Position numbers and translations under genes: made by a program
Part shown: piece after piece, positions 22,007 to 31,233 of the stretch
Layout of the letters: every line of letters begins with the position of its first letter
Position numbering within the stretch: position 1 is the stretch's first letter
Notes under the pieces: model-generated
What the model was told of the DNA's origin: nothing
The model's database searches: none
The model's input: only the letters and a program-made list of their open reading frames with translations
Origin: Nocardioides sp. cx-173
GTDB lineage: Bacteria; Actinomycetota; Actinomycetes; Propionibacteriales; Nocardioidaceae
Assembly: GCF_021117365.1 (NCBI RefSeq)
Contig: NZ_CP088262.1
Location: 1,996,001 to 2,060,000, forward strand
Reading direction: 5' to 3'
Length of the DNA: 64,000 nucleotides

Positions 22007-23250
22007 CCGAGCAACAGCACGCGTTGGTCCGCCTCGACAGCATCGAGCGCGCGATCGCCGACATCGCCGCGGGCAAGGCGGTGATCGTCGTCGACGACGA
22101 GACCCGTGAGAACGAGGGCGACATCATCTTCGCGGCCAGCAAGGCGACGCCCGAGCTGATGGCGTTCACCATCCGCTACTCCAGCGGCGTCATCTGCGTG
22201 CCGATGCCGGCGCAGATGCTCGACCGGCTCGAGATCCCGCTGATGACCCCGCACAACAAGGACAAGCTCCGCACGGCGTACACGATCTCCGTCGACGCCC
22301 GCGACGGCGTCAGCACCGGGATCTCCGCCGCCGACCGGGCCCACACCGTGCGCGTCCTGGCCGACTCGGCGACCGAGCCGTGGGAGATCACCCGACCGGG
22401 ACACGTGTTCCCGCTGCGCTACCGCGAGGGCGGGGTGCTGGTGCGCCGCGGCCACACCGAGGCGGCGGTGGACCTGGCGACCCTGGCCGGCCTCACGCCT
22501 GCCGGGGTGCTGGTCGAGGTCGTCAACGACGACGGCACCATGAAGCGGGCCCCCGAGCTGCGCGAGTTCGCCGACGAGCACGACCTGGCGATGATCTCGA
22601 TCGACGACCTGGTGCGCTACCGGCGTCGCCACGAGACCCTCGTCGAGCGGGTCGCGGAGACCCGGCTGCCCACGCGCCACGGCGACTTCACGGCCTACGG
22701 CTACCGGATCACCGTCGACGGCAGCGAGCACATCGCCCTGGTGCACGGCGACGTGAGCGGCCCGGAGCCCGTCCTGACCCGCGTGCACTCCGAGTGCCTG
22801 ACCGGCGACGTGTTCGGCAGCAACCGCTGCGACTGCGGCCCGCAGCTGGACGAGGCGCTGGAGCGGATCGTGAAGGAGGGCCGCGGCGTGGTGGTCTACC
22901 TGCGCGGCCACGAGGGCCGGGGGATCGGCCTGGTGGCCAAGCTGCAGGCCTACCAGCTCCAGGACGGCGGGCGCGACACCGTCGACGCCAACCTCGACCT
23001 CGGTCTGCCCGCCGACGCGCGCCACTACGGCACCGCGACGCAGGTGCTGCGTGACCTCGGGATCGAGCGGGTGCGGCTGATGACGAACAACCCCGACAAG
23101 GTCGACAACCTCGAGGACTTCGGGATCGAGGTCGCCGAGCGCGTGCCGCTGACCCCGCACCCCAACGACCACAACCTCGCCTACCTGCTGACCAAGCGCG
23201 ACCGGATGGGCCACCATCTTCCCGACCTCGAGCAAGGAGCGATGCGATGA
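22003..23250 (+). CDS. ribBA: Bifunctional DHBP synthase / GTP cyclohydrolase II
   Basis: Supplies both precursors of riboflavin. The N-terminal RibB domain (about 12-210) converts ribulose 5-phosphate to dihydroxybutanone phosphate; seen are [31 protein letters not shown] and [17 protein letters not shown]. The C-terminal RibA domain opens the GTP imidazole ring, with zinc ligands in [21 protein letters not shown] and the GTP site in [12 protein letters not shown]. The length of 415 residues is standard. The neighbouring rpe also acts on ribulose 5-phosphate, the RibB substrate. ATGA overlaps at both ends. Confidence 0.96.
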   Translation: MTEQQHALVRLDSIERAIADIAAGKAVIVVDDETRENEGDIIFAASKATPELMAFTIRYSSGVICVPMPAQMLDRLEIPLMTPHNKDKLRTAYTISVDARDGVSTGISAADRAHTVRVLADSATEPWEITRPGHVFPLRYREGGVLVRRGHTEAAVDLATLAGLTPAGVLVEVVNDDGTMKRAPELREFADEHDLAMISIDDLVRYRRRHETLVERVAETRLPTRHGDFTAYGYRITVDGSEHIALVHGDVSGPEPVLTRVHSECLTGDVFGSNRCDCGPQLDEALERIVKEGRGVVVYLRGHEGRGIGLVAKLQAYQLQDGGRDTVDANLDLGLPADARHYGTATQVLRDLGIERVRLMTNNPDKVDNLEDFGIEVAERVPLTPHPNDHNLAYLLTKRDRMGHHLPDLEQGAMR

Positions 23251-23735
23251 GCGGCCACGGAGCCCCCACCCACGAGCCCGTCGACTGCCACGACCTGCGG
23301 GTCGCGGTCGTCGCCGCGAGCTGGCACACCCAGGTCATGGACGGGCTGATCGCGGGCGCCGAGCGCGCCCTGACGGCCCACCAGGTGGAGGCGCCGGTCG
23401 TCGTCCGGGTGCCTGGCACCTTCGAGCTGCCGGTGGTCGCCGGGGCGCTCGCCGCGCACGGGTACGACGCGGTGGTGGCGCTCGGCGTCGTCATCCGCGG
23501 CGGGACCCCCCACTTCGACTACGTCTGCAACGCCGCGACCGACGGCCTGGGCCGGGTGGCGCTCGACCACCAGACCGCCGTCGGCTTCGGCGTCCTCACC
23601 TGCGACACCGAGGAGCAGGCCCTCGATCGTGCCGGCCTCGAGGGGTCGGCCGAGGACAAGGGCTACGAGGCCACCGCCGCCGCGCTGGTGACCGCGCAGA
23701 CGCTCAGGCGCGTCCGCCGCGGCTACGAGAGCTGA
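23247..23735 (+). CDS. ribH: 6,7-dimethyl-8-ribityllumazine synthase
   Basis: Condenses the RibD product with dihydroxybutanone phosphate. A 162-residue icosahedral or pentameric shell enzyme with [48 protein letters not shown] and, near the end, [13 protein letters not shown]. Last gene of the riboflavin operon; a GC-rich hairpin follows. Confidence 0.96.
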   Translation: MSGHGAPTHEPVDCHDLRVAVVAASWHTQVMDGLIAGAERALTAHQVEAPVVVRVPGTFELPVVAGALAAHGYDAVVALGVVIRGGTPHFDYVCNAATDGLGRVALDHQTAVGFGVLTCDTEEQALDRAGLEGSAEDKGYEATAAALVTAQTLRRVRRGYES

Positions 23736-23745
23736 GCTCCGCCAC

Positions 23746-23765
23746 CGGCCCGAGCCCGCGGGCCG
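23746..23765 (+). terminator. Hairpin after the riboflavin operon
   Basis: CGGCCCG (23746-23752) and CGGGCCG (23759-23765) separated by 6 bases, 10 bases after the ribH stop. A pure GC stem without a clear U-tract, as is common in high-GC actinobacteria. Confidence 0.5.
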
Positions 23766-23808
23766 TCTCGCCGCGGTGCCCGGGGACGGGGGCGAAGTCC
23801 GCTGACCG

Positions 23809-23814
23809 TAGGCT
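23809..23814 (+). promoter_or_regulatory. Leaderless -10 box for hisE
   Basis: TAGGCT, 7 bases, then the GTG of hisE. This separates the histidine genes from the riboswitch-controlled operon upstream. Confidence 0.55.
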
Positions 23815-23821
23815 GAGGCCC

Positions 23822-24085
23822 GTGAAGACGTTCGACGAGCTCTGGGCCGAGCTGAGTGACAAGGCCCGGACCCGACCGGCAGGATCCGGCACCGTGCAGC
23901 AGCTCGACGCCGGCGTCCATGCCATCGGCAAGAAGCTGGTCGAGGAGGCCGCCGAGTCCTGGATGGCCGCCGAGCACGAGGGCAAGGAGCGCACGGCCGA
24001 GGAGATCAGCCAGCTGCTGTACCACGCCCAGGTGCTGATGCTCGCCAGCGGCATCGAGCTCGACGACGTCTACGCCCACCTCTGA
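23822..24085 (+). CDS. hisE: Phosphoribosyl-ATP pyrophosphatase
   Basis: Second step of histidine synthesis. An 87-residue all-helical MazG-like protein; the metal-binding signature is [18 protein letters not shown] followed by [17 protein letters not shown] start with no ribosome binding site, consistent with a leaderless mRNA. hisG follows after 8 bases. Confidence 0.95.
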   Translation: MKTFDELWAELSDKARTRPAGSGTVQQLDAGVHAIGKKLVEEAAESWMAAEHEGKERTAEEISQLLYHAQVLMLASGIELDDVYAHL

Positions 24086-24093
24086 AGGACTCC

Positions 24094-24942
24094 ATGTCTC
24101 TGTTGCGAGTGGCGGTCCCCAACAAGGGGTCGCTGTCCCAGTCCGCGTCCGACATCCTGCGCGAGTCCGGCTACCGCCAGCGCTCGGACTCCAAGGAGCT
24201 GTCGCTCATCGACGTCGACAACGGCGTCGAGTTCTTCTACCTGCGCCCGCGCGACATCGCGCTGTACGTCGGCGAGGGCACCCTCGACGTCGGCATCACC
24301 GGGCGCGACCTGCTGCTCGACTCCGGCGCGCAGGCGGTCGAGTCGCTGACGCTCGGCTTCGGGCGCAGCACGTTCCGCTTCGCCGGACCGGCCGGTCGCT
24401 ACTCCGACCTCGGCCAGCTCGAGGGCGCCCGCATCGCCACGTCGTACGTCGGGGTCGTCGAGGCGTTCCTGGCCGAGCGCGGCATCAAGGCCAGCGTCAC
24501 CCGCCTCGACGGGGCCGTCGAGAGCAGCATCCAGCTCGGGGTCGCCGACGTGATCGCGGACGTGGTCGAGACTGGCAGCACGCTCAAGCACGCCGGCCTC
24601 GAGACCTTCGGCGAGGCCATCTTGGAGTCCGAGGCGGTGCTGGTCACGCGCAACGGCGACGTCCCCGACGGCTTCGAGGTCTTCAAGCGCCGCGTCGACG
24701 GGGTGCTGGTCGCGCGGAGCTACGTGATGATGGACTACGACATCGAGGAGCAGCACGTGACCGCAGCCGTCGCGATCACCCCCGGAATCGAGGGGCCGAC
24801 GATCTCGCCGTTGCATCGCGAGGGGTGGGTCGCCGTGCGGGCCATGGTCCCGCGCGCCGGCGCCCAGCGCCTCATGGACGAGCTGTGGAGCATCGGTGCC
24901 CGCGGCATCCTCACGACGGACATCCATGCCTGCCGGCTCTGA
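24094..24942 (+). CDS. hisG: ATP phosphoribosyltransferase (long form)
   Basis: First committed and feedback-regulated step of histidine synthesis. The 282 residues include the C-terminal ACT-like regulatory domain of the long form (from about residue 205), so the enzyme should bind histidine directly and not need HisZ. Motifs are RVAVPNKGSLSQSA, RPRDIALYVGEGTLDVGITGRDLL, RIATSYVGVVEAFL and the phosphate loop ADVIADVVETGSTL. The start follows GAAGGA. Confidence 0.96.
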   Translation: MSLLRVAVPNKGSLSQSASDILRESGYRQRSDSKELSLIDVDNGVEFFYLRPRDIALYVGEGTLDVGITGRDLLLDSGAQAVESLTLGFGRSTFRFAGPAGRYSDLGQLEGARIATSYVGVVEAFLAERGIKASVTRLDGAVESSIQLGVADVIADVVETGSTLKHAGLETFGEAILESEAVLVTRNGDVPDGFEVFKRRVDGVLVARSYVMMDYDIEEQHVTAAVAITPGIEGPTISPLHREGWVAVRAMVPRAGAQRLMDELWSIGARGILTTDIHACRL

Positions 24943-25396
24943 GCCCGTCCAGGTGAGCGTGCCGCGCACCTGGCGACCCATGGGCCCCCGCATCGCCGGG
25001 CTGGTCGCCGGCGCGGTCCTCGTCTTGATGATGGTCTTCCTCTGGATCGGCTTCGACGACGCCACCCGCGAGTCCGTCACGCCGTTCCAGCGCGGGACGG
25101 TCATCGGACTGGGCGTCCTCATCGGCGTGGGCATCCACGCCCTGATCCGCTGCCGCGCCGTTGCCGACCAGGACGGGCTGACGGTGGTCAACGGCTACCG
25201 CTCGCGCCGCCTCGCCTGGGAGCAGATCGTCGGGGTGCACCTGCCACCGGGCGCTCCCTGGGTGACCCTGGACCTGGCCGACGGCACCACCGTGTCAGTC
25301 ATGGGCATCCAGGGCTCCGACGGCCAGCGCGCGCGGACCGCCGTGCGTGAGCTGCGCTGGCTAGTCGACCGCCCGGATGCCCCACGAGACCGATAG
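24926..25396 (+). CDS. Small membrane protein with bacterial PH-like domain
   Basis: A 156-residue protein with two hydrophobic segments (about 25-45 and 60-78) separated by a short loop, then a C-terminal domain of about 70 residues. That domain starts CRAVADQDGLTVVNGYRSRRLAWEQIVGVHL, a pattern typical of the actinobacterial bPH_6 family. The function of these proteins is unknown. The ATG lies 17 bases inside hisG, so it is probably co-transcribed. Its 3' end overlaps the convergent galM gene by 36 bases. Confidence 0.75.
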   Translation: MPAGSEPVQVSVPRTWRPMGPRIAGLVAGAVLVLMMVFLWIGFDDATRESVTPFQRGTVIGLGVLIGVGIHALIRCRAVADQDGLTVVNGYRSRRLAWEQIVGVHLPPGAPWVTLDLADGTTVSVMGIQGSDGQRARTAVRELRWLVDRPDAPRDR

Positions 25397-26284
25397 CTCG
25401 TCGCCTGCCTCGCCCGCAGGCGCCAGCGTGACCAGGTCCTCCCCGGAGCGGAACGCGTCGGTGTCGGCGGTCATGGGCTCGACCGCCACCGAGCGGCGCG
25501 CCGTCGCGGGCACGTCGTCGGCGGTGTAGATCAGCAGCCACCGCACTCGCTCGTCGACCCACAGCGCGACCGCGTGCCCGGTCGCCGGGTCACGCAGCAC
25601 GGTGGTCGCCACGCCGTCGTCGTTGCGGGCCAGGTCGGTGAACGTGGCGTTGAGGACGGTGCCGCCCACCGGGCGGGCGACCCGGAAGTCGTACGGCGTG
25701 CCGTCGACCGGCTCGCGCCCCACCGGCAGCAGCCGGTCGTCGGTCAGGCTGCGCGTGGCCGCCGGCAGGGTGAGCTCCCAGCTGTCGGCGGGGCCGGGGC
25801 CGACGGCGAGATAGGGATGGGCGCCGCACGCGTAGGGCGCCGGTTCGCGCGAGGTGTTGGTCGCGGTCTGGGTGACCGTGAGCCCGTCGGCCGACAGGTC
25901 GTAGACGACGCGCAGGTCCAGGGTCCACGGGTAGCCCTTCTGCGCCATCAGCCGGTAGTGCAGCGACACCGAGTGGGCCGTGTGCTCCTCCAGCGTCCAC
26001 GCGACCCACCGGGCCAGGCCGTGCGAGGCGTTACTCCGTTGCGGCTCCGTGAGCGGGAGCTGGTGCTCGGCGCCTTCGAAGGCGTAGCGGCCGTCGCGGA
26101 TCCGGTTCGGCCACGGCATCAGCAGCTGTCCGCGCCCACCGGGCGACATCTCGTCCTCGGCGAAGCCGTCGACGAGCTCGCGGGTGGCGTAGGACAGGGT
26201 GCGCAGGGCGGCCCCGCTCTCGGTCACGACCGCCCGGTAGCCGCCGGCCTCGATCTCGAACTGCTCCCCGCTCGGCGCCACCAT
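25361..26284 (-). CDS. Aldose 1-epimerase family protein
   Basis: A 307-residue beta-sandwich epimerase that would interconvert alpha and beta anomers of galactose, glucose or another hexose. Seen are LMPWPNRIRDGRY, the catalytic His in ASHGLAR, the second His in CGAHPYL, and a C-terminal Glu in VEPMTADTDAF. Subfamily assignment within aldose epimerases is uncertain. ATG start with a TAGGGT -10 box six bases upstream that overlaps the sulfatase stop. Confidence 0.88.
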   Translation of the reverse strand: MVAPSGEQFEIEAGGYRAVVTESGAALRTLSYATRELVDGFAEDEMSPGGRGQLLMPWPNRIRDGRYAFEGAEHQLPLTEPQRSNASHGLARWVAWTLEEHTAHSVSLHYRLMAQKGYPWTLDLRVVYDLSADGLTVTQTATNTSREPAPYACGAHPYLAVGPGPADSWELTLPAATRSLTDDRLLPVGREPVDGTPYDFRVARPVGGTVLNATFTDLARNDDGVATTVLRDPATGHAVALWVDERVRWLLIYTADDVPATARRSVAVEPMTADTDAFRSGEDLVTLAPAGEAGDELSVSWGIRAVD

Positions 26285-26290
26285 GGGCTC

Positions 26291-26296
26291 ACCCTA
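26291..26296 (-). promoter_or_regulatory. Leaderless -10 box for the aldose epimerase
   Basis: On the reverse strand TAGGGT is followed by 6 bases and the ATG. The TAG of this box is also the sulfatase stop codon. Confidence 0.5.
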
Positions 26297-28042
26297 GGGG
26301 GCTCGGAACCCGTAGGCCGCCAGGACGCGGCGCCAGTAGCTGCGACCCAGGACGCGCTCGCGGCCAGCGCCCGCGCGGAGCTCGGGCGGCAGCGGGGCCA
26401 GGCACTCCTGACCATCGCAGTGGCGGGTCTGCCACCAGACCCGGCTCAGCGCTCGCTCGGCCTCGCGGTAGGCCCGCTGCCCGTGGACGTTGCGCATCTG
26501 GAGCGGGTCCCGGGCGAGGTCGTAGAGCTCGGTCTCACGGGTCCGGCTCCGGATGTAGGAGTAGCGGGCGGTGCGGATGCCGATCGAGGTGCGGGGTCCG
26601 CGGAAGCCGGGGGTCTTGCGGTACGACCCACCGGTGAAGGTGGCCTCGTTGAGGACCGGCGTCGTCCAGCCCTGATCCCCCTCGCGCATGGTCGGGACCC
26701 GGCTGATGCCGTCGGGCAGGCGAGGGGGCTCCGCGCTCGCCAGGTCGAGGATGGAGGCAGACACGTCGATCGTGGTGATCGGGTCGTAGCGCTTCGCCTT
26801 GGTCCGCATGCCCGGGCCGGTGACCAGGAACGGCACCCGCAGCGACGGCTCGTGGGCGCGGGCCTTGCCGCTGCGCTTGCGGTGCTCGCCGAGGTAGTAG
26901 CCGTTGTCCGAGGTGAACATGAAGACCGTGTTGCGCCACTCGCCGCTCCGCTTGAGCTCGCGCACCAGCCGGCGGACCTGGCGGTCCATGACGTAGATCG
27001 ACTCCGCGCGCTGGCGGGTCAGCTCGGTCATCGCGCGCCTCTCGGCGGCGCTCGGCTCCGCGTTGCGGCGGTAGGCCTCGGGCTTGTCGGAGATGTTCGC
27101 CTCGCTGGGTCCGCCGTTCCTGGGCATGCCGGCGCCGCGCGTGATCAGCCGGTCGAAGCGCCCGCGGACCGAGCGCGGGACGGCCGGCGTGCGCAGGTCG
27201 TGTGTGTTGCCCGAGGCGTCGGTCATCTGCGCCGGCGGGTCGTCGGACTCGAAGGGTCCACCGAAGTGCGGAGCCACGTAGTTGACGTACATGAAGAAGG
27301 GCTTGCTGTCCCGGCCGAACCGGCGGGCCATGTCGACCGAGAAGTCGCCGATCACGTGGGTGTTGTAGCGACCGCGATAGCGGTTGTCGACCTTGCCGTT
27401 CACGTTGAACGGCGTGTCCAGGTAGTGGTAGGTGCCGCCGTGGATGCCGACCCCCTCGACGTGGTCGATCGAGCCGCGCCAGTCGGTCCAGCCGTTCGGC
27501 ACGTGGCGGTAGGACGGCCCGCCACTCACCAGCGAGCGCGCCGGCCCGTAGCGGTTGAGGTACTTGCCGATGAAGCCGGTCGCGTAGCCCGCCTCCGACA
27601 GCGAGGTCGCCAGCGTGCGTGAGTCGTCGAAGGCGCCGTAGCCGTAGGGCTCCTCGTGCCACCACACGTGGTGGTTGTGGGCGTACTGGCCGGTGAGGAA
27701 GGACGCCCGCGCCGGACAGCAGAGCGGGTACGGGGAGAAGGAGTTCTGGAAGGTCAGGCCGTGGGCGCCGACGAGCTTGCGCAGCGAGGGCATGAACAGC
27801 AGGTCGTCGGCGCGCATGTCGTCGGCCATCACCATGACGATGTTGGGACTCGACGGAGCCGCCTCACGCGTGGGGCCGCTCACCACGGGCAGGGGAGCGG
27901 CGCTGGGCACGGCTGTCCCGGCGGGGCCCGACCCGGCCGGTCTCTCCGGCTCCTGGGCACCCGAGAGGACGGCCGTCATCACGGCGGCGAGGGCGACCCC
28001 GGCCACCACCAGGCGGAGCACTACCCGCGGGGTCACGTTCAC
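26294..28042 (-). CDS. Exported type I sulfatase
   Basis: A 582-residue sulfatase of the arylsulfatase/N-acetylglucosamine-6-sulfatase-like group. A hydrophobic N-terminal segment (about 8-28) indicates export. The metal site starts at NIVMVMADDMRADDL. The formylglycine signature CxPxR reads CCPAR (residues 108-112), so Cys108 is the residue to be oxidised, and it is followed by ASFLTGQY. Later DNGYYLGEHRKRSGK supplies further metal and sulfate contacts. The substrate cannot be read from sequence; sulfated glycans are likely. GTG start. Confidence 0.9.
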   Translation of the reverse strand: MNVTPRVVLRLVVAGVALAAVMTAVLSGAQEPERPAGSGPAGTAVPSAAPLPVVSGPTREAAPSSPNIVMVMADDMRADDLLFMPSLRKLVGAHGLTFQNSFSPYPLCCPARASFLTGQYAHNHHVWWHEEPYGYGAFDDSRTLATSLSEAGYATGFIGKYLNRYGPARSLVSGGPSYRHVPNGWTDWRGSIDHVEGVGIHGGTYHYLDTPFNVNGKVDNRYRGRYNTHVIGDFSVDMARRFGRDSKPFFMYVNYVAPHFGGPFESDDPPAQMTDASGNTHDLRTPAVPRSVRGRFDRLITRGAGMPRNGGPSEANISDKPEAYRRNAEPSAAERRAMTELTRQRAESIYVMDRQVRRLVRELKRSGEWRNTVFMFTSDNGYYLGEHRKRSGKARAHEPSLRVPFLVTGPGMRTKAKRYDPITTIDVSASILDLASAEPPRLPDGISRVPTMREGDQGWTTPVLNEATFTGGSYRKTPGFRGPRTSIGIRTARYSYIRSRTRETELYDLARDPLQMRNVHGQRAYREAERALSRVWWQTRHCDGQECLAPLPPELRAGAGRERVLGRSYWRRVLAAYGFRAP

Positions 28043-28105
28043 ACCTTAAGTGACGCTCCTGGGTCGAGTTAGGTTGCGACGCGCACGCAGATTTCTTGTC
28101 GCTGG

Positions 28106-28690
28106 TCAGGTGACCCGGCCGGGGGAGCGGGGCGGGGCGGCTGCGGTGCCGTCGACGATCACGTCCGCGCGGTCCCGGGTGCGCTGCTCGGCGAAGTGCT
28201 CGGCCTCGGTGCGCATCCAACGCCGCCACTGCTGCTCGACCTCCGGACCGTCGCGGGTCAGGCCGCGCTGCAGCCGCAGGTCGTCGGGGGCCTCCACCCA
28301 GGCCAGCACGGTGCAGCGCGCCGCGTGGGCCAAGGAGCCGGCGCCGACCCCTTCGAGCACCAGCAGCGGTGCGGGGGCGACGGTCACGGTCTCGGCGTAC
28401 TCCTGCCGGCCCCAGTCGTAGCGCCGGTAGCTGCCGGCGACGCCCTCGGCCAGCGGCAGCAGCAGGCGGTCCAGCTGGTCGGTGACCCTCGGGAGCCCGT
28501 CCCAGCCGTCGTAGAGGTCGTCCATCTGCACCACGGGCGCCTCCGCGAGGCTCGCCACGGTGCGGGCGAGCGTGGTCTTGCCGGAGCCGGCGGGTCCGTC
28601 GATGCACACGAGTCGCCCCGCGCCGAGCGTCGGGGGCCGCGACCGCGCCAGGTCCAGCAGGTGGCGCGCTGGGTCAGAAGGCGAGCCCAT
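28106..28690 (-). CDS. P-loop kinase of the uridine-kinase-like group
   Basis: A 194-residue NTPase with Walker A CIDGPAGSGKTTLA (about residues 28-41), the substrate-site MDDLYDGWDGL used by uridine/pantothenate-type kinases, and LLVLEGVGAGSL as Walker B. An Arg-rich lid follows (RLQRGLTRDG). The substrate is unknown. A longer frame exists upstream, but the ATG giving MGSPSDPARHLL overlaps the preceding gene by only 17 bases and fits the domain start. Confidence 0.75.
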   Translation of the reverse strand: MGSPSDPARHLLDLARSRPPTLGAGRLVCIDGPAGSGKTTLARTVASLAEAPVVQMDDLYDGWDGLPRVTDQLDRLLLPLAEGVAGSYRRYDWGRQEYAETVTVAPAPLLVLEGVGAGSLAHAARCTVLAWVEAPDDLRLQRGLTRDGPEVEQQWRRWMRTEAEHFAEQRTRDRADVIVDGTAAAPPRSPGRVT

Positions 28691-29906
28691 GGCCACGGTA
28701 GGAGCGCACGCTCTCGACGATCCGGCTGCCCGAGAGCAGGTGGACCTGGTTGGTGTGCTCGAAGAGCTCGCCGGACTTGGCGTGGCGGAACCACACCAGG
28801 TCACCGATCTTCAGCAGCGCGGCGGGGTGGCCGGTGAGTGGGGTCTGGACCTCGCCGGCCCCCTCGAGCCCGGTCAGCTGCAGACCCGCGGGGGCCCACG
28901 GGGTCGGCAGCCGGTCCTGGCCGGCGGGCCCGGAGGCCACGAAGCCGCCGCCGTGCACCGTGGCCACCCCCGGGGACGGACGCCGCACCACCGGCAGGGC
29001 GTAGAAGGCCGCCGGGCGAGGCTCAAAGGACTGGTAGTGGTCGAAGAGGCCGGGGACCAGCAGCCCGGAACCCGCCGCGACCTCGGTCACCACCGGGTCC
29101 GCGACGGTGTCCTCGACCGAGCCCGAGCCGCCGGCGTTCCAGAACTCGAGCTCGACGAGGGCGCCGAGCGCGTCCGCGATCTCGCGCCGGCGGACCTCCA
29201 GCTGGCTCACCGACATGGTCTTCAGGCGGCGTACGACGAGCGAGCGGGCCTTCGCGGTCGGCACGTCGTCGGGCACGCCGGCGACCTGGCCCTCGTAGGT
29301 CATGGCGCCGACGAGGCGGAAGCCGGGGCGGTCGAGGATGGCACGGGCCAGCCGCGTGACCGAGCCCGCGTCATAGAGGGGCGACCGCTTGGGCCCGACG
29401 TGCTGGCGCCCCAGGCGCAGGCCGGCGTCGATCTCGATCGAGACCCGCACCGGTACGGCGTGCGAGGCCCGCACCGAGTCGACGAGGTCGAGGTGGGCCA
29501 CGTCGTCGACCATGAGGGTGATCCGCCCGGCCGCCCGGGGCGACTGGACCAGCCGGGTGAGCGCGGCAGGGTCGACGGTGGGATAGGCGACGACGATGTC
29601 GTCGCTCAGTCCCTCCTCCTCGAGCCAGAGGGCCTCCGAGAGCGTGTAGGCGAGGATGCCCTGGAAGCCGTCCCGGGCGAGCGCCCGGCGGAGCAGGGCG
29701 GGCACCCGGATCGACTTCGACGCGACCCGGATGGGCTTGCCGGAGGCCCGGCGTACCAGGTCGTCGGCGTTGGCGTCGAAGGCGTCCAGGTCGACCACCG
29801 CGAGCGGGGAGCCCAACGGCTCGGGGTGGGCCGCCACGGCCTCGTTGAGCCGGGCCCAGAGCCGGTTGCGGTCCACGAAGGAGGAGGAGACCGAGAGGGC
29901 CGCCAT
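28674..29906 (-). CDS. PLP-dependent amino acid deaminase/aldolase (alanine racemase fold)
   Basis: A 410-residue fold-type III PLP enzyme related to D-threonine aldolase and D-serine dehydratase. The N-terminal barrel has LAVVDLDAFDANA and the PLP lysine in RVASKSIRVPALL. Glycine-rich phosphate contacts occur near EFWNAGGSGSVEDT. The C-terminal beta domain ends with GDLVWFRHAKSGELFEHTNQ, whose His residues may bind a metal. The actual amino acid substrate is unknown. ATG start directly overlaps the stop of the upstream membrane-protein gene. Confidence 0.8.
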   Translation of the reverse strand: MAALSVSSSFVDRNRLWARLNEAVAAHPEPLGSPLAVVDLDAFDANADDLVRRASGKPIRVASKSIRVPALLRRALARDGFQGILAYTLSEALWLEEEGLSDDIVVAYPTVDPAALTRLVQSPRAAGRITLMVDDVAHLDLVDSVRASHAVPVRVSIEIDAGLRLGRQHVGPKRSPLYDAGSVTRLARAILDRPGFRLVGAMTYEGQVAGVPDDVPTAKARSLVVRRLKTMSVSQLEVRRREIADALGALVELEFWNAGGSGSVEDTVADPVVTEVAAGSGLLVPGLFDHYQSFEPRPAAFYALPVVRRPSPGVATVHGGGFVASGPAGQDRLPTPWAPAGLQLTGLEGAGEVQTPLTGHPAALLKIGDLVWFRHAKSGELFEHTNQVHLLSGSRIVESVRSYRGHGLAF

Positions 29907-30337
29907 CACTCGATGCCGCGCTTGCGCAGCAGCGCCTCGATCTCGGCCAGGTCGTCGTCGATGGCGGGCTTGCCGGGAGCCGCGGCTCCCGGGCTCTTCG
30001 GGAGCTCGCGGCGGCGGTCGCGACGAGGGGCCTGGTCACCGGAGCGCCGCTCCAGCGCCCGGCCGGCTCCGAAGAGGACCACGCCGAGCCCCGCCAGGAC
30101 CACGCCCGCCCAGACGAGCGGGCTGAAGACCAGCGAGGTGGCCCAGTCGGCCACTGCGTCGCCGATCCGGGTGAGCATCTTCAGGGTCTTGGTCAGGTAC
30201 GCCGCCAGGGGCAGCAGGGTCAGGCCGGCGCCCTTCAGGGCCGCGGGCAGGCCGCGGCGCTGGTAGGCGAACCAGGTCCAGACCGCGCCGAGCGCGGTCA
30301 ACACCATGGCGAGGGCTGCCCAGGTCACGTCGTCCAC
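29906..30337 (-). CDS. Small membrane protein, function unknown
   Basis: A 143-residue protein with three hydrophobic segments (about 3-24, 37-50 and 67-90) and a charged, Arg/Pro-rich cytoplasmic tail that ends in an acidic helix (DDDLAEIEALLRKRGIE). I recognise no domain. The GTG at 30337 gives MDDVTWAALAMV directly before the first membrane segment; the longer frame upstream has a non-membrane, Arg/Pro-rich sequence and is rejected. It is coupled to the deaminase gene. Confidence 0.65.
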   Translation of the reverse strand: MDDVTWAALAMVLTALGAVWTWFAYQRRGLPAALKGAGLTLLPLAAYLTKTLKMLTRIGDAVADWATSLVFSPLVWAGVVLAGLGVVLFGAGRALERRSGDQAPRRDRRRELPKSPGAAAPGKPAIDDDLAEIEALLRKRGIE

Positions 30338-30474
30338 GTCCCCAGCGTGGCACAAACCTCCACGCGGCCCCAGCACGGCCGGGCGCACCGGCTCGGAACG
30401 GCATCGAGGCCCGGCGCGTCGCGTCTTGGCCTGGGCTCGACGGGGCGGGTCCTGGGGCACAGCGGGCCGCCCGC

Positions 30475-30480
30475 CACAAT
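30475..30480 (+). promoter_or_regulatory. Leaderless -10 box for the SseB-like gene
   Basis: CACAAT, 6 bases, GTG. The first base is not T, but positions 2 and 6 fit the pattern found before other genes here. Confidence 0.4.
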
Positions 30481-30486
30481 GGCCTG

Positions 30487-30969
30487 GTGAGCGATCGACG
30501 CCTGCTCGGCCCCGGGTTCCCCGACGACGCCGGTGAGGCCGACCCGGCGCTGCGCGCCGCGCTGGCGGCGTACGACGACGCAGCGGCGCTGGCCGCGATC
30601 GCCCGGTCGCGGCTGCTGGTGCCGGTGGTCGCGGTGCTGGGGGAGGTCGAGGTGGGCGAGGACGGCCTGGCGCGCGACAAGACCAGCGACATGGCCGCGG
30701 TGCTCCTCGAGGGCGCCGACGGCCGGCTCGCGATGCTGGCCTTCACGGGCCTCGACAGCCTCGCCGCCTGGGACCCGGAGGCTCGCCCGGTTCCGGTCAC
30801 GGCCCGTACGGCCGCGCAATCCGCCCTGCAGGAGGAGGCGGCGGCGCTCGTGGTCGACGTCGCCGGCCCGGCGACCTTCGTCCTCGAGGGCGACGACCTC
30901 CTCGGCGTCGCCTCGGGCTGGACGCTCACCACCGTCGGCGGGCGCTCGGCGTGGCTGCGCCCGTCGTGA
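30487..30969 (+). CDS. SseB-family protein
   Basis: A 160-residue protein resembling the N-terminal domain of SseB-like proteins common in actinobacteria: PALRAALAAYDDAAALAAIARSRLLVPVVA, then KTSDMAAVLLEGADGRLAMLAFTGLDSLAAW. No catalytic motif. In actinobacteria this gene usually sits near infC, as here. Its biochemical role is not known. Confidence 0.8.
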   Translation: MSDRRLLGPGFPDDAGEADPALRAALAAYDDAAALAAIARSRLLVPVVAVLGEVEVGEDGLARDKTSDMAAVLLEGADGRLAMLAFTGLDSLAAWDPEARPVPVTARTAAQSALQEEAAALVVDVAGPATFVLEGDDLLGVASGWTLTTVGGRSAWLRPS

Positions 30970-30979
30970 GTGAGGGCGA

Positions 30980-31010
30980 TTGGGCACGCGGCGGAATAGT
31001 CCGTTAGCAT
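30980..31010 (+). promoter_or_regulatory. Candidate infC operon promoter
   Basis: TTGGGC (30980-30985), 19 bases, TAGCAT (31005-31010). A second TTGACC at 31017 has no matching -10 box. Confidence 0.4.
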
Positions 31011-31206
31011 GCGGTGTTGACCGATCAGTCCGGGTGACCGGACCGATCACACAAGCGGAGTCAGCTTCATCGTCTCCCACCCGCATCGACCGCCAGGTCG
31101 TCGGGTCCGGTCCCGCAGGCTCCGGCCTTGCGCGAGCGCACGTCGCACGCGTGATCCCGAAGTCGGCGGAGTCGCAGAAGCCCGGACGGGTGGACGCGGT
31201 GCGACT

Positions 31207-31233
31207 GGCTTCCGCTTGAGACAAGCGGGAGCC
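31207..31233 (+). terminator. Terminator-like hairpin in the infC leader
   Basis: GGCTTCCGCTTG (31207-31218), loop AGA, CAAGCGGGAGCC (31222-31233): a 12-base-pair stem with one G-U pair, followed by GTTCTTCATTTC. It lies 48 bases before the infC start codon, a suitable place for transcriptional attenuation of the translation-factor operon. Confidence 0.6.
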
